A stretch of 9,435 nucleotides of DNA from an uncultured Peptostreptococcus sp. (GCA_900759325.1 CAAEUW010000059.1:1-9435), one strand, 5' to 3'. Shown: positions 1 through 6,430, numbered from the stretch's first letter. The notes: generated by a model not told the origin, from the sequence alone. Program-made: numbers and translations.

Positions 1-94
<94 letters not shown>

Positions 95-98
95 AATA

Positions 99-126
99 GG
101 CTCTAGTTTTTACTAGAGTCTTTTTT
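99..126 (+). terminator. Intrinsic terminator of the rRNA operon
   Basis: The stem 99-107 pairs with 112-120: CTCTAGT/ACTAGAG is perfect and is extended by a G-U and a G-C pair, with a loop of four T. A run of six T follows at 121-126. It lies directly after the 5S rRNA and should end the rRNA transcript, separating it from the gene at 679. Confidence 0.88.
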
Positions 127-520
127 GTACCTATAATTTTCCTTTAATAAAAATCTAAATATATAGTCTAGGCTATTTCTATTAATACAAATAAGAGAAT
201 AATATACTAAAAATTATATATAATCAGTAGGATATTCATTAATAAAAATCTAAAGATGACACTTAATATAGCAATTATAAAATAATTAAAAGGAATATAC
301 ATAACTATAAATACCATATATATATCCCTAATTGTAACTACTTACAAGAAATGTATAATTGGTTTAAAAAAAAAGAAAAAAACCCTGTATTTTATATATA
401 AATATAGTTGAAATCAAAAACTAAAAGACTTCTTAAAATAGATATTCCATCAAAAAATATTCTTTAATTACATGAAATTTATAAAAAATACTAAATATAG
501 TTAATAAATACCTAATAATA
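127..520. other. AT-rich intergenic region without a recognisable gene
   Basis: This stretch of about 400 bases is very AT-rich. I found no reading frame with a ribosome binding site, no tRNA cloverleaf and no riboswitch signature. It holds one 16-bp direct repeat (144-159 and 239-254) and an A-rich run at 366-380, which look like ordinary low-complexity spacer. Confidence 0.6.
144..254. repeat. 16-bp direct repeat, two copies (144-159 and 239-254)
   Basis: TTAATAAAAATCTAAA occurs identically at 144-159 and 239-254, 95 bp apart start to start. In DNA this rich in A and T such a match may be chance or a remnant of local duplication. No function is apparent. Confidence 0.4.
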
Positions 521-561
521 TTGAATAGTATTTGCATTTAGAATATGTTATACTTTGTATG
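521..561 (+). promoter_or_regulatory. Probable promoter of the large haemoprotein receptor gene
   Basis: An extended -10 element, TGTTATACT (TG at 546-547, TATACT at 549-554), lies 125 bp before the start codon. The expected -35 position (about 526-531) is poor, which fits an extended -10 promoter. An alternative reading is TTGAAT (521-526), a 17-bp spacer, then TATGTT (544-549). In either case transcription would start near 556-562, leaving a leader of roughly 120 nt. The perfect dyad at 559-580 would then sit on the start site. Confidence 0.5.
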
Positions 562-580
562 TAATAGAGAATTATTACAT
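559..580. promoter_or_regulatory. Perfect inverted repeat at the expected transcription start; candidate operator
   Basis: ATGTAATA (559-566) and TATTACAT (573-580) are exact reverse complements separated by 6 bp. The centre lies about 18 bp after the -10 element, which is a normal place for a repressor site. The RNA could also fold into a hairpin at its 5' end. It is not a clear Fur, DtxR or PerR consensus. The regulator is unknown; an iron- or haem-responsive one is a guess from the gene controlled. Confidence 0.5.
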
Positions 581-603
581 TTATCATATCAAACTAGATA
601 TTA

Positions 604-618
604 ATATAATTATTATGA
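604..618. promoter_or_regulatory. Weak Fur/PerR-like box in the leader
   Basis: ATATAATTATTATGA has the perfect ATAAT-N-ATTAT core of the Fur-family 7-1-7 box (606-616) and matches 12 of 14 fixed positions of the PerR consensus TTATAATNATTATAA. It lies about 45 bp inside the leader, not on the promoter. In DNA this AT-rich a similar match is likely by chance, so this is a candidate only. Confidence 0.25.
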
Positions 619-663
619 TGGATTTATTTTGGTAGATATAAATAGCACTAAAATGTAGGTTTG

Positions 664-670
664 AGAGGAG
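664..670 (+). promoter_or_regulatory. Ribosome binding site of the large surface protein
   Basis: AGAGGAG lies 8 bases before the ATG at 679. The following residues form a proper signal peptide, so this start is well supported. Confidence 0.85.
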
Positions 671-678
671 ACTATTAA

Positions 679-810
679 ATGACGTATTGGAAGAAGTGTG
701 GTAAGAAGGGTAAAAAGTTAACTACTCTTATCTTGTCTTTGGCAATGCTTGGTACTTCAACAGCACCAAGTGTACGCCTATTAGGTCAAGATATAGCAAA
801 TGTATATGCG
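679..810 (+). other. Signal peptide (residues 1-44)
   Basis: The n-region carries seven lysines within residues 5-13 (KKCGKKGKK). A hydrophobic stretch, LTTLILSLAMLG, follows at 14-25, and a long c-region ends in V-Y-A at 42-44 before an acidic mature start (DED). It is long, as is common for large Gram-positive surface proteins. A cysteine at residue 7 lies before the hydrophobic core, so it is not a lipobox. Confidence 0.85.
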
Positions 811-3800
811 GATGAAGATGTAAATACTTCACCAACAAGATCTACAAGTGGAACTAGCTCTACAGAAGATGAAAATATAGGTATTCCAACAAGTGATATG
901 GCCGGTCTTAGTGATAGAGGAAATTTTGTAACCGTCATGTTTAGAGACTATAGTAACACAGAAAAGATGGACAGATATTATGCGAATGCAGCAAGTGTTG
1001 AAATAAATGGAGAAGAATTTCCTATAGACCAATTTAAGTTTACAAGTGAACCAAGATATTCATATGGTGATTGGACTAGTAAAGAAGCTAACTATGAAAA
1101 ACACAAAGAAGCCTTATATAAGTATGATACAGAGGGTCGTAAGTATAAACTTGTAATCAAGTTAAAGGATGGAAAAAGAGGAATATATCTATCTCCAGAC
1201 TATAAGGCAGCCCAGGAGGCAGGGGAAATACCAGCTGATAAAAAGCCTGCAAAACCTGTAGAAGATGAAAAACCAGTAAAGCCACCATCAAATGACAATA
1301 CACCTGGTGGATCAAAAGAGGATACTGATACTAATGGATATGATAAAAAGAGAACTAGGTACACTAAAAACGCCAAAGAGAGAAGTTTAGATACCTCAGT
1401 ATACGGAATCAGGTCCTACGAAAGTGATGCTGACAAGGGTGTAGTTGTAGATATGTTTGCAGTATCAATGGATACGGATACATATGACTACAAACTAAAG
1501 GTGTTCAGTAGAATTACGTCTATTTCAGTAGATGGCAAGACTATTGAAAACAAGGGGGATATCAAACAGATAGACGAGGAAGTCGATAAGTATAGTAGCT
1601 GGAACCTTAAATTTGATCAGAGGTTTAGTCTAAGTAAGCAGAAACATCACGAAGCTGAAAATAGGGTTTTAAGAAACTTTATTATAAAGGATAAGGACCT
1701 ATATGAAGCCTTCAAGAAGGCTGAAGCAAAAAATGAAAATCATAGGTTTGCTATAAAGTTTGTCGATGGATCTACATTGAAATATGAAACTGGAGACAAG
1801 AAACCTGAAGGCATGACATGGGCAGCCTTCTATAAGGATGCAATAAAGAATGTTTCCAGAAAGTCCCAGTCTATAGTAATAAACCTAAAGGGTTATGAAG
1901 AAAAGTCTGATGATGAGCTTCAGGAACATAGGGACCTTGTATATGGACTTGCACCACATATCAAGCAGGTTATCATAAATGGATATACAGTACAGGATGA
2001 CAAGTTTCTTAAGAACTCGGGTGGTAATGACTTTATGAACATACCAAATGGTGACCAGGACCCAATCATCAAGAATTGGAACAGCGACCTAGGTGCCAAC
2101 AACAAGGTGGAATTTTTCCTAGATGACAATTCAACTATAAGTTGGTCAGACAAGGTAAAGGAAGAAGTAGATACGGAGTTGCCACAGGAAGAGGCAAAGG
2201 AGTTAGAAGGCCTTAAGAAGATAGATATAGCCGACCTAGAAAAGGCGCCAGATGGCAAATATACAATAGGCTTTGAGGCTAAGTATGCCGATGGAAGAAA
2301 AGGAACTTCTATGCTACAGGGCTTCTTTGATAGGAATGTAGAGGTAGAAAAGCGTGGTAATAAACTTACAGCTAGGTTCTTAAACTTGTTCTTTGCAGAT
2401 GGCCTATTAGACTTTAGGATTAAGAATACAGACAACACTTGGCCTGAAGAATCTAAGAAGGACTTCGTAGACCCAGTTACAAAGACTCAGGCCTATTTCA
2501 CAATGGATTTGAAGGATCTTACAAAGGCTCGTGAAGGAGCAGTTCTGGTTAGTTATATGGGTGGTAAGCTTGAGTATAAGGGTATGATGGATACCAAGTA
2601 TACAAAGGTTAAGATTGTATTTAAGAAGGATGCATATGAAGGATGGAAGGGATTCCATGAGACATATGACCTTGAACAAAAGCGTAAATTGAGTCCTGAA
2701 ATCCTTAAAAAGAGGCTTACATTCTCTGGTTTAGACAGGGACAACAATGGTGAAATAAGCAGTGAAGAACTGCAAAAGGCTCCGGCAGTAGTTGACCTTA
2801 CTTGGAGGGGGGCACCTTTAGAGCGTCAGTTTAACACCATTTATGATATTAGTTCACTAAAGGACTTGGGCCCAAATGTAAAGGTGATTAAGCTATCATC
2901 AAACTCATTAAAGAGCCTGCCAGCTGGAGTATTCGATAAGGCTGTAAACCTTGAAGAGATATACTTAAATGGTAATAAAATTTCAGAAATACCTAAGGAT
3001 ATATTCAAGAACAACAAGAAGTTAAAAAAGGTGTCACTTGCCTCTAATCCAATTGCTATCTTGGATAAGGATTTATTTGCAAATAATCCTGAAATAACTG
3101 ATATAGACCTTGGAAATACAATGATAAGCGAAGTGAAAGAGGGTACTTTTGACAATCTTGCCAAGTTAAAAAACTTAGACCTAAGTGCAAATGACCTATC
3201 AATATTGAGCGATGGCCTATTTAAGAATAATAGAGACCTAAGGTCTTTATCAATAACAGACAACGCCCTTGTAAAGCTACCTACTAGCATAGGTGGTGCT
3301 AGTAATTTACAGAGGTTGGGACTAGGAAACAATAGGCTGGCTACACTTCCACCCTATGTGGGTGAATTTACTAACCTAAAGCACCTAGACTTAAAATTCA
3401 ATAATATATCTAGCATTAGTGAAGATATATGGAAAAATCTAGCCAAGAGGGAAGGTTTGAAAATAGACTTAACACACAACAACCTTACAAGTCTACCTAG
3501 GCTGGATGATGTTAAATTCGACTCTTTGAACATAGCTAGTAACCTACTTCCAGCAGAAATGCCAGCTGCTTATGAGGGTCTAAAGATAAACAAGAGCCAG
3601 CAGGGTGGATATTATGCCCAAAGAAGCCCAGTGGATTATAATTTAAGTGCCAAAAATGGCAAGGTTGAGTTTAGTGATAAGGGTGATATAAATATCCTTG
3701 ACCTATTAAACTGGAATGAGGCTGTCACTTTCGAGAATAAGAAGATATTTAAGAAGGATGAGTACAAGGACTACTCTGACAAACTATTGAAGAAAAATGG

Positions 3801-6303
3801 TGGAAAGTACGATGATATAGCAGGTAAAATAAGACAGGCTAGGGACTTTAAGATAGTTACTAGAGTAGAGAGAGTCTATGATGATGGGTCTACAAAGACT
3901 ATTTACGAAAAAGAAGACTTGAATAAGCTAACTGACCCTAAGGAAACTGCAAGCGATAAGAGGATGGAAAATGGCAGCCTATACAGGCTTACTCAACAGC
4001 TTTATACCCTGGTAGTAGGAGAATGGGTAAAGAACTATGAAGTTAGCAAGGAAGCAAGGGCTACAGTAGATGCAAACTCAAAGACTGAAACAGGCTCAAG
4101 CGAAAGCACAAGTGATAAAAAGCTAATGAAGTATACACTACCTGTTAATTTAGTTAAGTATGACAACCGTTCAGAAAACTCTATGGGTGCAGATGCTATG
4201 GACAAGACTGTAGAGGTAGAAGAAACTAGCCAGGGCATAAAACTTACCTTAAATTTCCATTCTATGGAATACGTACTTGCAGGCAAGAAGAGAATTGGTC
4301 ACCTATACAGGATGGGTGTATATGATACAGTAGATGAAGCGACTGGAAATGACTATGTACCTGCCAAGGTTCTTTCAAAATATGAAGATGCCGGTAGTGA
4401 ATTCCCAGGTAAGGTTTCTTTCACTAGGACTAAGAGGGGCGAAAAGGAAATAGCTGTTAGAGTTTGGGTTGATGCTATGGATGCAATTGCTAAAGAAACT
4501 GGGAATGCTAACCAGGATGCCAGCCAGCCGGCTATATTGAGTATAGATTGGTCAAAAGCACCAAAGGAATCTATAATTGGTAAGGATACTGATAAAAAGA
4601 CAGATAAAAAGACAGATAAAAAGACAGATAGTGAAGATAAAAACAATGATACAGCAGCTAGCAAGGCCCTATTAAAGAATAGTATTAAGATGGCTGAAAA
4701 GATGCTAAAGACAGGCCTTGTAGAGGGTAGAAGTAAAGAAATCCTAGAAAAGGCTCTTGAAAATGCCAAGGCTATCTATAATGCTGAAAAGAAGGGATCT
4801 TATGAATCTGCCAACGATATAATCATGTTTGCTATGGACAATATCAAGAAGGAGTCTGGAAATAAGGAATCGACAGACAAGCCTAAAGATATCGCCAACA
4901 TTAAGGACCTAGACAAGGATATAGCAGAAAAAGAAAATAAGAATGGTGCTAAGCTATATTCAGTACCAGTAATATTATGGCATGCAAGTGACTCAAAGGA
5001 ATCAATGGGTAATGGTGCCATAGTAAAGACTGCCATAGTAAGCGAAAAAGATGGTAAGTACACATATTATGTAGACTTTAATGGAATGCCATTCTTTGGT
5101 ATGTATGGCCACCTTTGGGACCTAAGTGTATATGAAAATGGGTTAGGAACAGCTAAGAGTCCTGCTAAGGTTGAAAAGACAAAGATGGATAAGGACTTAA
5201 CTGGTCAGATGAGGGAATTCCCAGCAAGGTTCTCATTCACAAGAAATACAAAAGAAAAAGAAATTTTTGCAGAAGTTGCTGTTGATGCAATGGATTCAAT
5301 GAAGAATAATGCCGAAAGCTATGATAAGATTGTAAAGGGTAGTGGAAAGCAAAATGCCAAGTTTATCTTTGACTGGTCTGCAGCTAGGCAGTACAAGGAA
5401 GGTGAACAAGAGGCGACAAATAATAGTGGTGGAAGGCTAGCAGGTTCTGATAGGTATGAAACTTCAACTAAGATAAGCCAGAAGTACTTTGATAAGGCGG
5501 ATACAGTTGTCCTAGCCAGTGGTAAGAACACAGTAGATGCCCTTGTATCAGCTTCATATGCAGATGCCAAGAAGTCCCCAATCCTATTATCTAAGGTAAG
5601 TGATGTACCAGCAAGTGTAAAGGCTGAAATCCTAAGGCTAGGTGCCAAGAATGTAGTAATTGTAGGAGGAAATGCCTCAATTAGTGCCCAGGCTGAAAAT
5701 GAACTAAAGGCTATGGGAATAAGTACTAGGAGGATAGCAGGATCTAGTAGGTATGAAACATCAGCGATACTAGCTCAGGAAGTAAAGAACTTAACTGGTT
5801 CAGACAAGTTAATCCTAATCACAGGCCAGGATAAGAAGGAAGCTGATGCCCTAACAGTATCAAGTATAGCTACTAAGTCTGGTATACCGGTAATGATGAC
5901 AAAGGCTAATGAGCTTGATTCTAATACCAAAGCAAAGATTAACTCTTGGAATCCAAGTCAGGTAATAGTAGTTGGTGGTAAGTCAACTATATCTGATGGA
6001 GTAATGGACCAGATAAGTGCCAAGTCTAAGACAAGGATAGCTGGTGCCACAAGATTTGAAACAGCTGCTATGATAGCTAAAGAAGCATATCCAAGTGGTA
6101 AGCATTTATTTGTAACAAATGGCTATAAGGCTGTAGATGCATTAGCAGCAGGAGCTGTAACAAAAAGGGCTGAGTCACCAATAGTATTGGTGGGAAGCAA
6201 TAGTTCCACAAATGAGGTAAAGAAGCTAGCATCGGGCAAGGCAATAACAATCCTAGGTGGTACTAGCACAGTTAGTGACAAGGTTATTGAGGAGTTTAAG
6301 TAA
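679..6303 (+). CDS. Shr-like haemoprotein receptor with NEAT domains, LRRs and CWB2 wall anchor
   Basis: This 1874-residue secreted surface protein probably binds haemoglobin or other haemoproteins and takes up their haem. Residues 1-44 form a signal peptide: a lysine-rich start, a hydrophobic core, and a cut after VYA-44. Then come Shr-type haemoglobin-interacting units (about 79-172, 240-372, possibly 396-495), a divergent NEAT domain (524-655), a canonical EF-hand loop (686-697), about nine leucine-rich repeats (728-957), an unassigned region (960-1140), a NEAT domain (1150-1295), a DKKT-rich hinge and three-helix linker (1303-1395), a NEAT domain (1425-1576) and three CWB2 repeats (1586-1874). 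There is no LPXTG motif and no C-terminal membrane helix, so CWB2 should hold it to a cell wall polymer. The domain order parallels streptococcal Shr and partly Hal of Bacillus anthracis. The gene stands alone between its promoter and a strong terminator. Haem acquisition is inferred from the domains; NEAT and CWB2 are the firmest calls. Confidence 0.9.
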   Translation: MTYWKKCGKKGKKLTTLILSLAMLGTSTAPSVRLLGQDIANVYADEDVNTSPTRSTSGTSSTEDENIGIPTSDMAGLSDRGNFVTVMFRDYSNTEKMDRYYANAASVEINGEEFPIDQFKFTSEPRYSYGDWTSKEANYEKHKEALYKYDTEGRKYKLVIKLKDGKRGIYLSPDYKAAQEAGEIPADKKPAKPVEDEKPVKPPSNDNTPGGSKEDTDTNGYDKKRTRYTKNAKERSLDTSVYGIRSYESDADKGVVVDMFAVSMDTDTYDYKLKVFSRITSISVDGKTIENKGDIKQIDEEVDKYSSWNLKFDQRFSLSKQKHHEAENRVLRNFIIKDKDLYEAFKKAEAKNENHRFAIKFVDGSTLKYETGDKKPEGMTWAAFYKDAIKNVSRKSQSIVINLKGYEEKSDDELQEHRDLVYGLAPHIKQVIINGYTVQDDKFLKNSGGNDFMNIPNGDQDPIIKNWNSDLGANNKVEFFLDDNSTISWSDKVKEEVDTELPQEEAKELEGLKKIDIADLEKAPDGKYTIGFEAKYADGRKGTSMLQGFFDRNVEVEKRGNKLTARFLNLFFADGLLDFRIKNTDNTWPEESKKDFVDPVTKTQAYFTMDLKDLTKAREGAVLVSYMGGKLEYKGMMDTKYTKVKIVFKKDAYEGWKGFHETYDLEQKRKLSPEILKKRLTFSGLDRDNNGEISSEELQKAPAVVDLTWRGAPLERQFNTIYDISSLKDLGPNVKVIKLSSNSLKSLPAGVFDKAVNLEEIYLNGNKISEIPKDIFKNNKKLKKVSLASNPIAILDKDLFANNPEITDIDLGNTMISEVKEGTFDNLAKLKNLDLSANDLSILSDGLFKNNRDLRSLSITDNALVKLPTSIGGASNLQRLGLGNNRLATLPPYVGEFTNLKHLDLKFNNISSISEDIWKNLAKREGLKIDLTHNNLTSLPRLDDVKFDSLNIASNLLPAEMPAAYEGLKINKSQQGGYYAQRSPVDYNLSAKNGKVEFSDKGDINILDLLNWNEAVTFENKKIFKKDEYKDYSDKLLKKNGGKYDDIAGKIRQARDFKIVTRVERVYDDGSTKTIYEKEDLNKLTDPKETASDKRMENGSLYRLTQQLYTLVVGEWVKNYEVSKEARATVDANSKTETGSSESTSDKKLMKYTLPVNLVKYDNRSENSMGADAMDKTVEVEETSQGIKLTLNFHSMEYVLAGKKRIGHLYRMGVYDTVDEATGNDYVPAKVLSKYEDAGSEFPGKVSFTRTKRGEKEIAVRVWVDAMDAIAKETGNANQDASQPAILSIDWSKAPKESIIGKDTDKKTDKKTDKKTDSEDKNNDTAASKALLKNSIKMAEKMLKTGLVEGRSKEILEKALENAKAIYNAEKKGSYESANDIIMFAMDNIKKESGNKESTDKPKDIANIKDLDKDIAEKENKNGAKLYSVPVILWHASDSKESMGNGAIVKTAIVSEKDGKYTYYVDFNGMPFFGMYGHLWDLSVYENGLGTAKSPAKVEKTKMDKDLTGQMREFPARFSFTRNTKEKEIFAEVAVDAMDSMKNNAESYDKIVKGSGKQNAKFIFDWSAARQYKEGEQEATNNSGGRLAGSDRYETSTKISQKYFDKADTVVLASGKNTVDALVSASYADAKKSPILLSKVSDVPASVKAEILRLGAKNVVIVGGNASISAQAENELKAMGISTRRIAGSSRYETSAILAQEVKNLTGSDKLILITGQDKKEADALTVSSIATKSGIPVMMTKANELDSNTKAKINSWNPSQVIVVGGKSTISDGVMDQISAKSKTRIAGATRFETAAMIAKEAYPSGKHLFVTNGYKAVDALAAGAVTKRAESPIVLVGSNSSTNEVKKLASGKAITILGGTSTVSDKVIEEFK
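913..2163 (+). other. N-terminal haemoglobin-interacting (DUF1533-like) units, residues 79-495
   Basis: Three stretches share a pattern: a beta start, a helix-rich acidic middle, a short S-V-x-I/V-[ND]-G turn (SVEING at 106-111, SISVDG at 281-286, VIING at 431-435) and a closing beta strand followed by a K/D-D-G/N turn (LKDGKRGIY, FVDGSTLKY, LDDNSTISW). This resembles the DUF1533 units in the N-terminal region of Shr, which bind haemoglobin. The first two units are separated by a proline- and lysine-rich spacer (residues 184-225). The third unit is the least certain. The assignment is by eye, without a profile search. Confidence 0.55.
2248..2643 (+). other. Divergent NEAT domain N1 (residues 524-655)
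   Basis: The segment has the NEAT order: DGKYTIGFEAKY as the first strand, a short helix with S544-M545 followed by aromatic residues (GFF), an EVEKRGNKLTARF strand, and late strands ending in TKVKIVFKK. It sits between the haemoglobin-binding units and the LRRs, the same place as NEAT1 of Shr. The segment where a haem-ligating Tyr or Met is usual has no clear equivalent (nearby Y641 and Y653), so it may not bind haem. The call is tentative. Confidence 0.45.
2734..2769 (+). other. EF-hand calcium-binding loop (residues 686-697)
   Basis: DRDNNGEISSEE fits the 12-residue EF-hand loop: D1, D3, N5, G6, I8 and E12 are all in place. It is flanked by LSPEILKKRLTFSGL and LQKAPAVV, which could form the two helices. 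It lies just before the first leucine-rich repeat and may cap or stiffen the LRR domain in the presence of calcium, which is an inference. Confidence 0.65.
2860..3549 (+). other. Leucine-rich repeat domain (residues 728-957)
   Basis: About nine repeats of 23-24 residues follow the pattern LxxLxLxxNxLxxLPxxxFxxxxx, for example starting at residues 735, 758, 782, 806, 830, 854, 877, 900 and 927. The consensus asparagine is kept in most copies (N742, N765, N840, N885, N908, N934). They probably make a curved binding surface for a host protein. LRRs occur between the NEAT domains of Shr and beside the NEAT domain of Hal. Confidence 0.9.
4126..4563 (+). other. NEAT haem-binding domain N2 (residues 1150-1295)
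   Basis: YTLPVNLVKYD begins the fold. It is followed by ENSMG (M1169) in the place of the short helix over the haem, a long VEVEETSQGIKLTLNF hairpin, and the closing strand KEIAVRVWVDAMDAI with M1267. In IsdA/IsdC-type NEAT domains that last strand carries the YxxxY motif; here it carries VDAMD. Methionine as haem ligand is known from streptococcal Shp. Haem binding is inferred. Confidence 0.75.
4591..4626 (+). repeat. Perfect 12-bp tandem repeat, three copies, encoding DKKT
   Basis: GATAAAAAGACA is repeated three times without mismatch (4591-4602, 4603-4614, 4615-4626), giving the charged hinge DKKT x3 at residues 1305-1316 between NEAT N2 and the helical linker. Repeats of this kind can change copy number by slippage in steps of four residues without breaking the frame. 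Confidence 0.9.
4648..4863 (+). other. Three-helix linker between NEAT domains (residues 1324-1395)
   Basis: Three amphipathic segments, about 1326-1345, 1350-1369 and 1374-1393, have Ala/Leu/Ile at heptad-like spacing and are separated by short turns (GLVEGR, KKGSY). This is the size and pattern of a small three-helix bundle (FIVAR-like). IsdB and IsdH have a helical linker of about this length between the two NEAT domains that pull haem from haemoglobin. The similarity is one of layout, not of proven homology. Confidence 0.6.
4951..5406 (+). other. NEAT haem-binding domain N3 (residues 1425-1576)
   Basis: This is the most typical NEAT domain in the protein: LYSVPVILWHASDSKESMGN at the start, a DGKYTYYVDFNGM hairpin, then GMYGHLWDLSVYE and a final strand EIFAEVAVDAMDSM. 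M1443 in ESMG and M1538 in VDAMD match M1169 and M1267 of domain N2, so both may hold haem by two methionines. It lies next to the wall anchor, so haem taken at the outer end could be passed inward. Confidence 0.85.
5434..6300 (+). other. Three CWB2 cell wall binding repeats (residues 1586-1874)
   Basis: Each of three units of about 90-100 residues starts with R-[LI]-A-G-x-x-R-[YF]-E-T (1586, 1685, 1786) and contains an ADA/VDAL segment and a V-[IV]-[VL]-G-G-x-[AS]-[ST]-[IV]-S turn before its end (IVGGNASIS, VVGGKSTIS, ILGGTSTVS). CWB2 modules work in threes and bind an anionic wall polymer non-covalently, as in SlpA and other Clostridioides difficile wall proteins. The set is complete and ends at the C-terminus. 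Confidence 0.95.
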
Positions 6304-6373
6304 GAAGCTTACCAATATTTTAAGTGATATGAATGCAGTAAAATCTAATTATGTTTAATAAGGAATGACTAAG

Positions 6374-6385
6374 GTCAGGCCTGAC
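6374..6385. repeat. 12-bp perfect palindrome between stop codon and terminator
   Basis: GTCAGGCCTGAC is its own reverse complement and is unusually GC-rich for this intergenic DNA. It lies 2-5 bases before the terminator stem. It has no loop, so it suits a protein dimer site better than an RNA hairpin. Function is unknown. Confidence 0.5.
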
Positions 6386-6386
6386 T

Positions 6387-6430
6387 AAAAGCCGTCTTAT
6401 TATCAGTAATGATAATGAGACGGCTTTTTT
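6387..6430 (+). terminator. Strong intrinsic terminator after the receptor gene
   Basis: Stem 6390-6404 (AGCCGTCTTATTATC) pairs with 6411-6425 through 15 pairs with one G-U, around the 6-base loop AGTAAT, and a T run follows to 6430. The four A before the stem (6387-6390) extend the pairing with the T run and would provide a T tract on the other strand. It separates the receptor gene from the ABC transporter genes. Confidence 0.93.

Noticed and set aside
144..254. Direct repeats in the AT-rich gap as a possible mobile element or CRISPR trace
   Set aside because: Only two 16-bp copies, no transposase, no terminal inverted repeats and no regular spacing. Kept only as a low-confidence repeat.
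361..384. GGTTT...AAACC arms around an A-rich stretch, possibly a hairpin
   Set aside because: Only five pairs with a long A-only loop, and no T tract follows on the plus strand. It is better explained as low-complexity sequence.
532..554. TTGCAT as a -35 element paired with TATACT
   Set aside because: The spacer is only 11 bp, too short for a sigma-A promoter.
1920..2438. Long open frame on the minus strand inside the receptor gene (others at 2841-3332, 4353-4769 and 5319-5648)
   Set aside because: They lie opposite a well-supported gene, have no ribosome binding sites or domains, and show serine/leucine-rich translations typical of the reverse strand of lysine- and glutamate-rich coding DNA.
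6200..6303. Possible LPXTG sorting signal or membrane anchor at the receptor C-terminus
   Set aside because: No LPXTG-like motif, hydrophobic tail or positive end is present. The protein ends within the third CWB2 repeat.
6399..6416. ATTATC-AGTAAT-GATAAT in the terminator, resembling Fur hexamers
   Set aside because: The hexamers face the wrong way round compared with a Fur box (GATAAT then ATTATC), and the symmetry is fully explained by the terminator stem.
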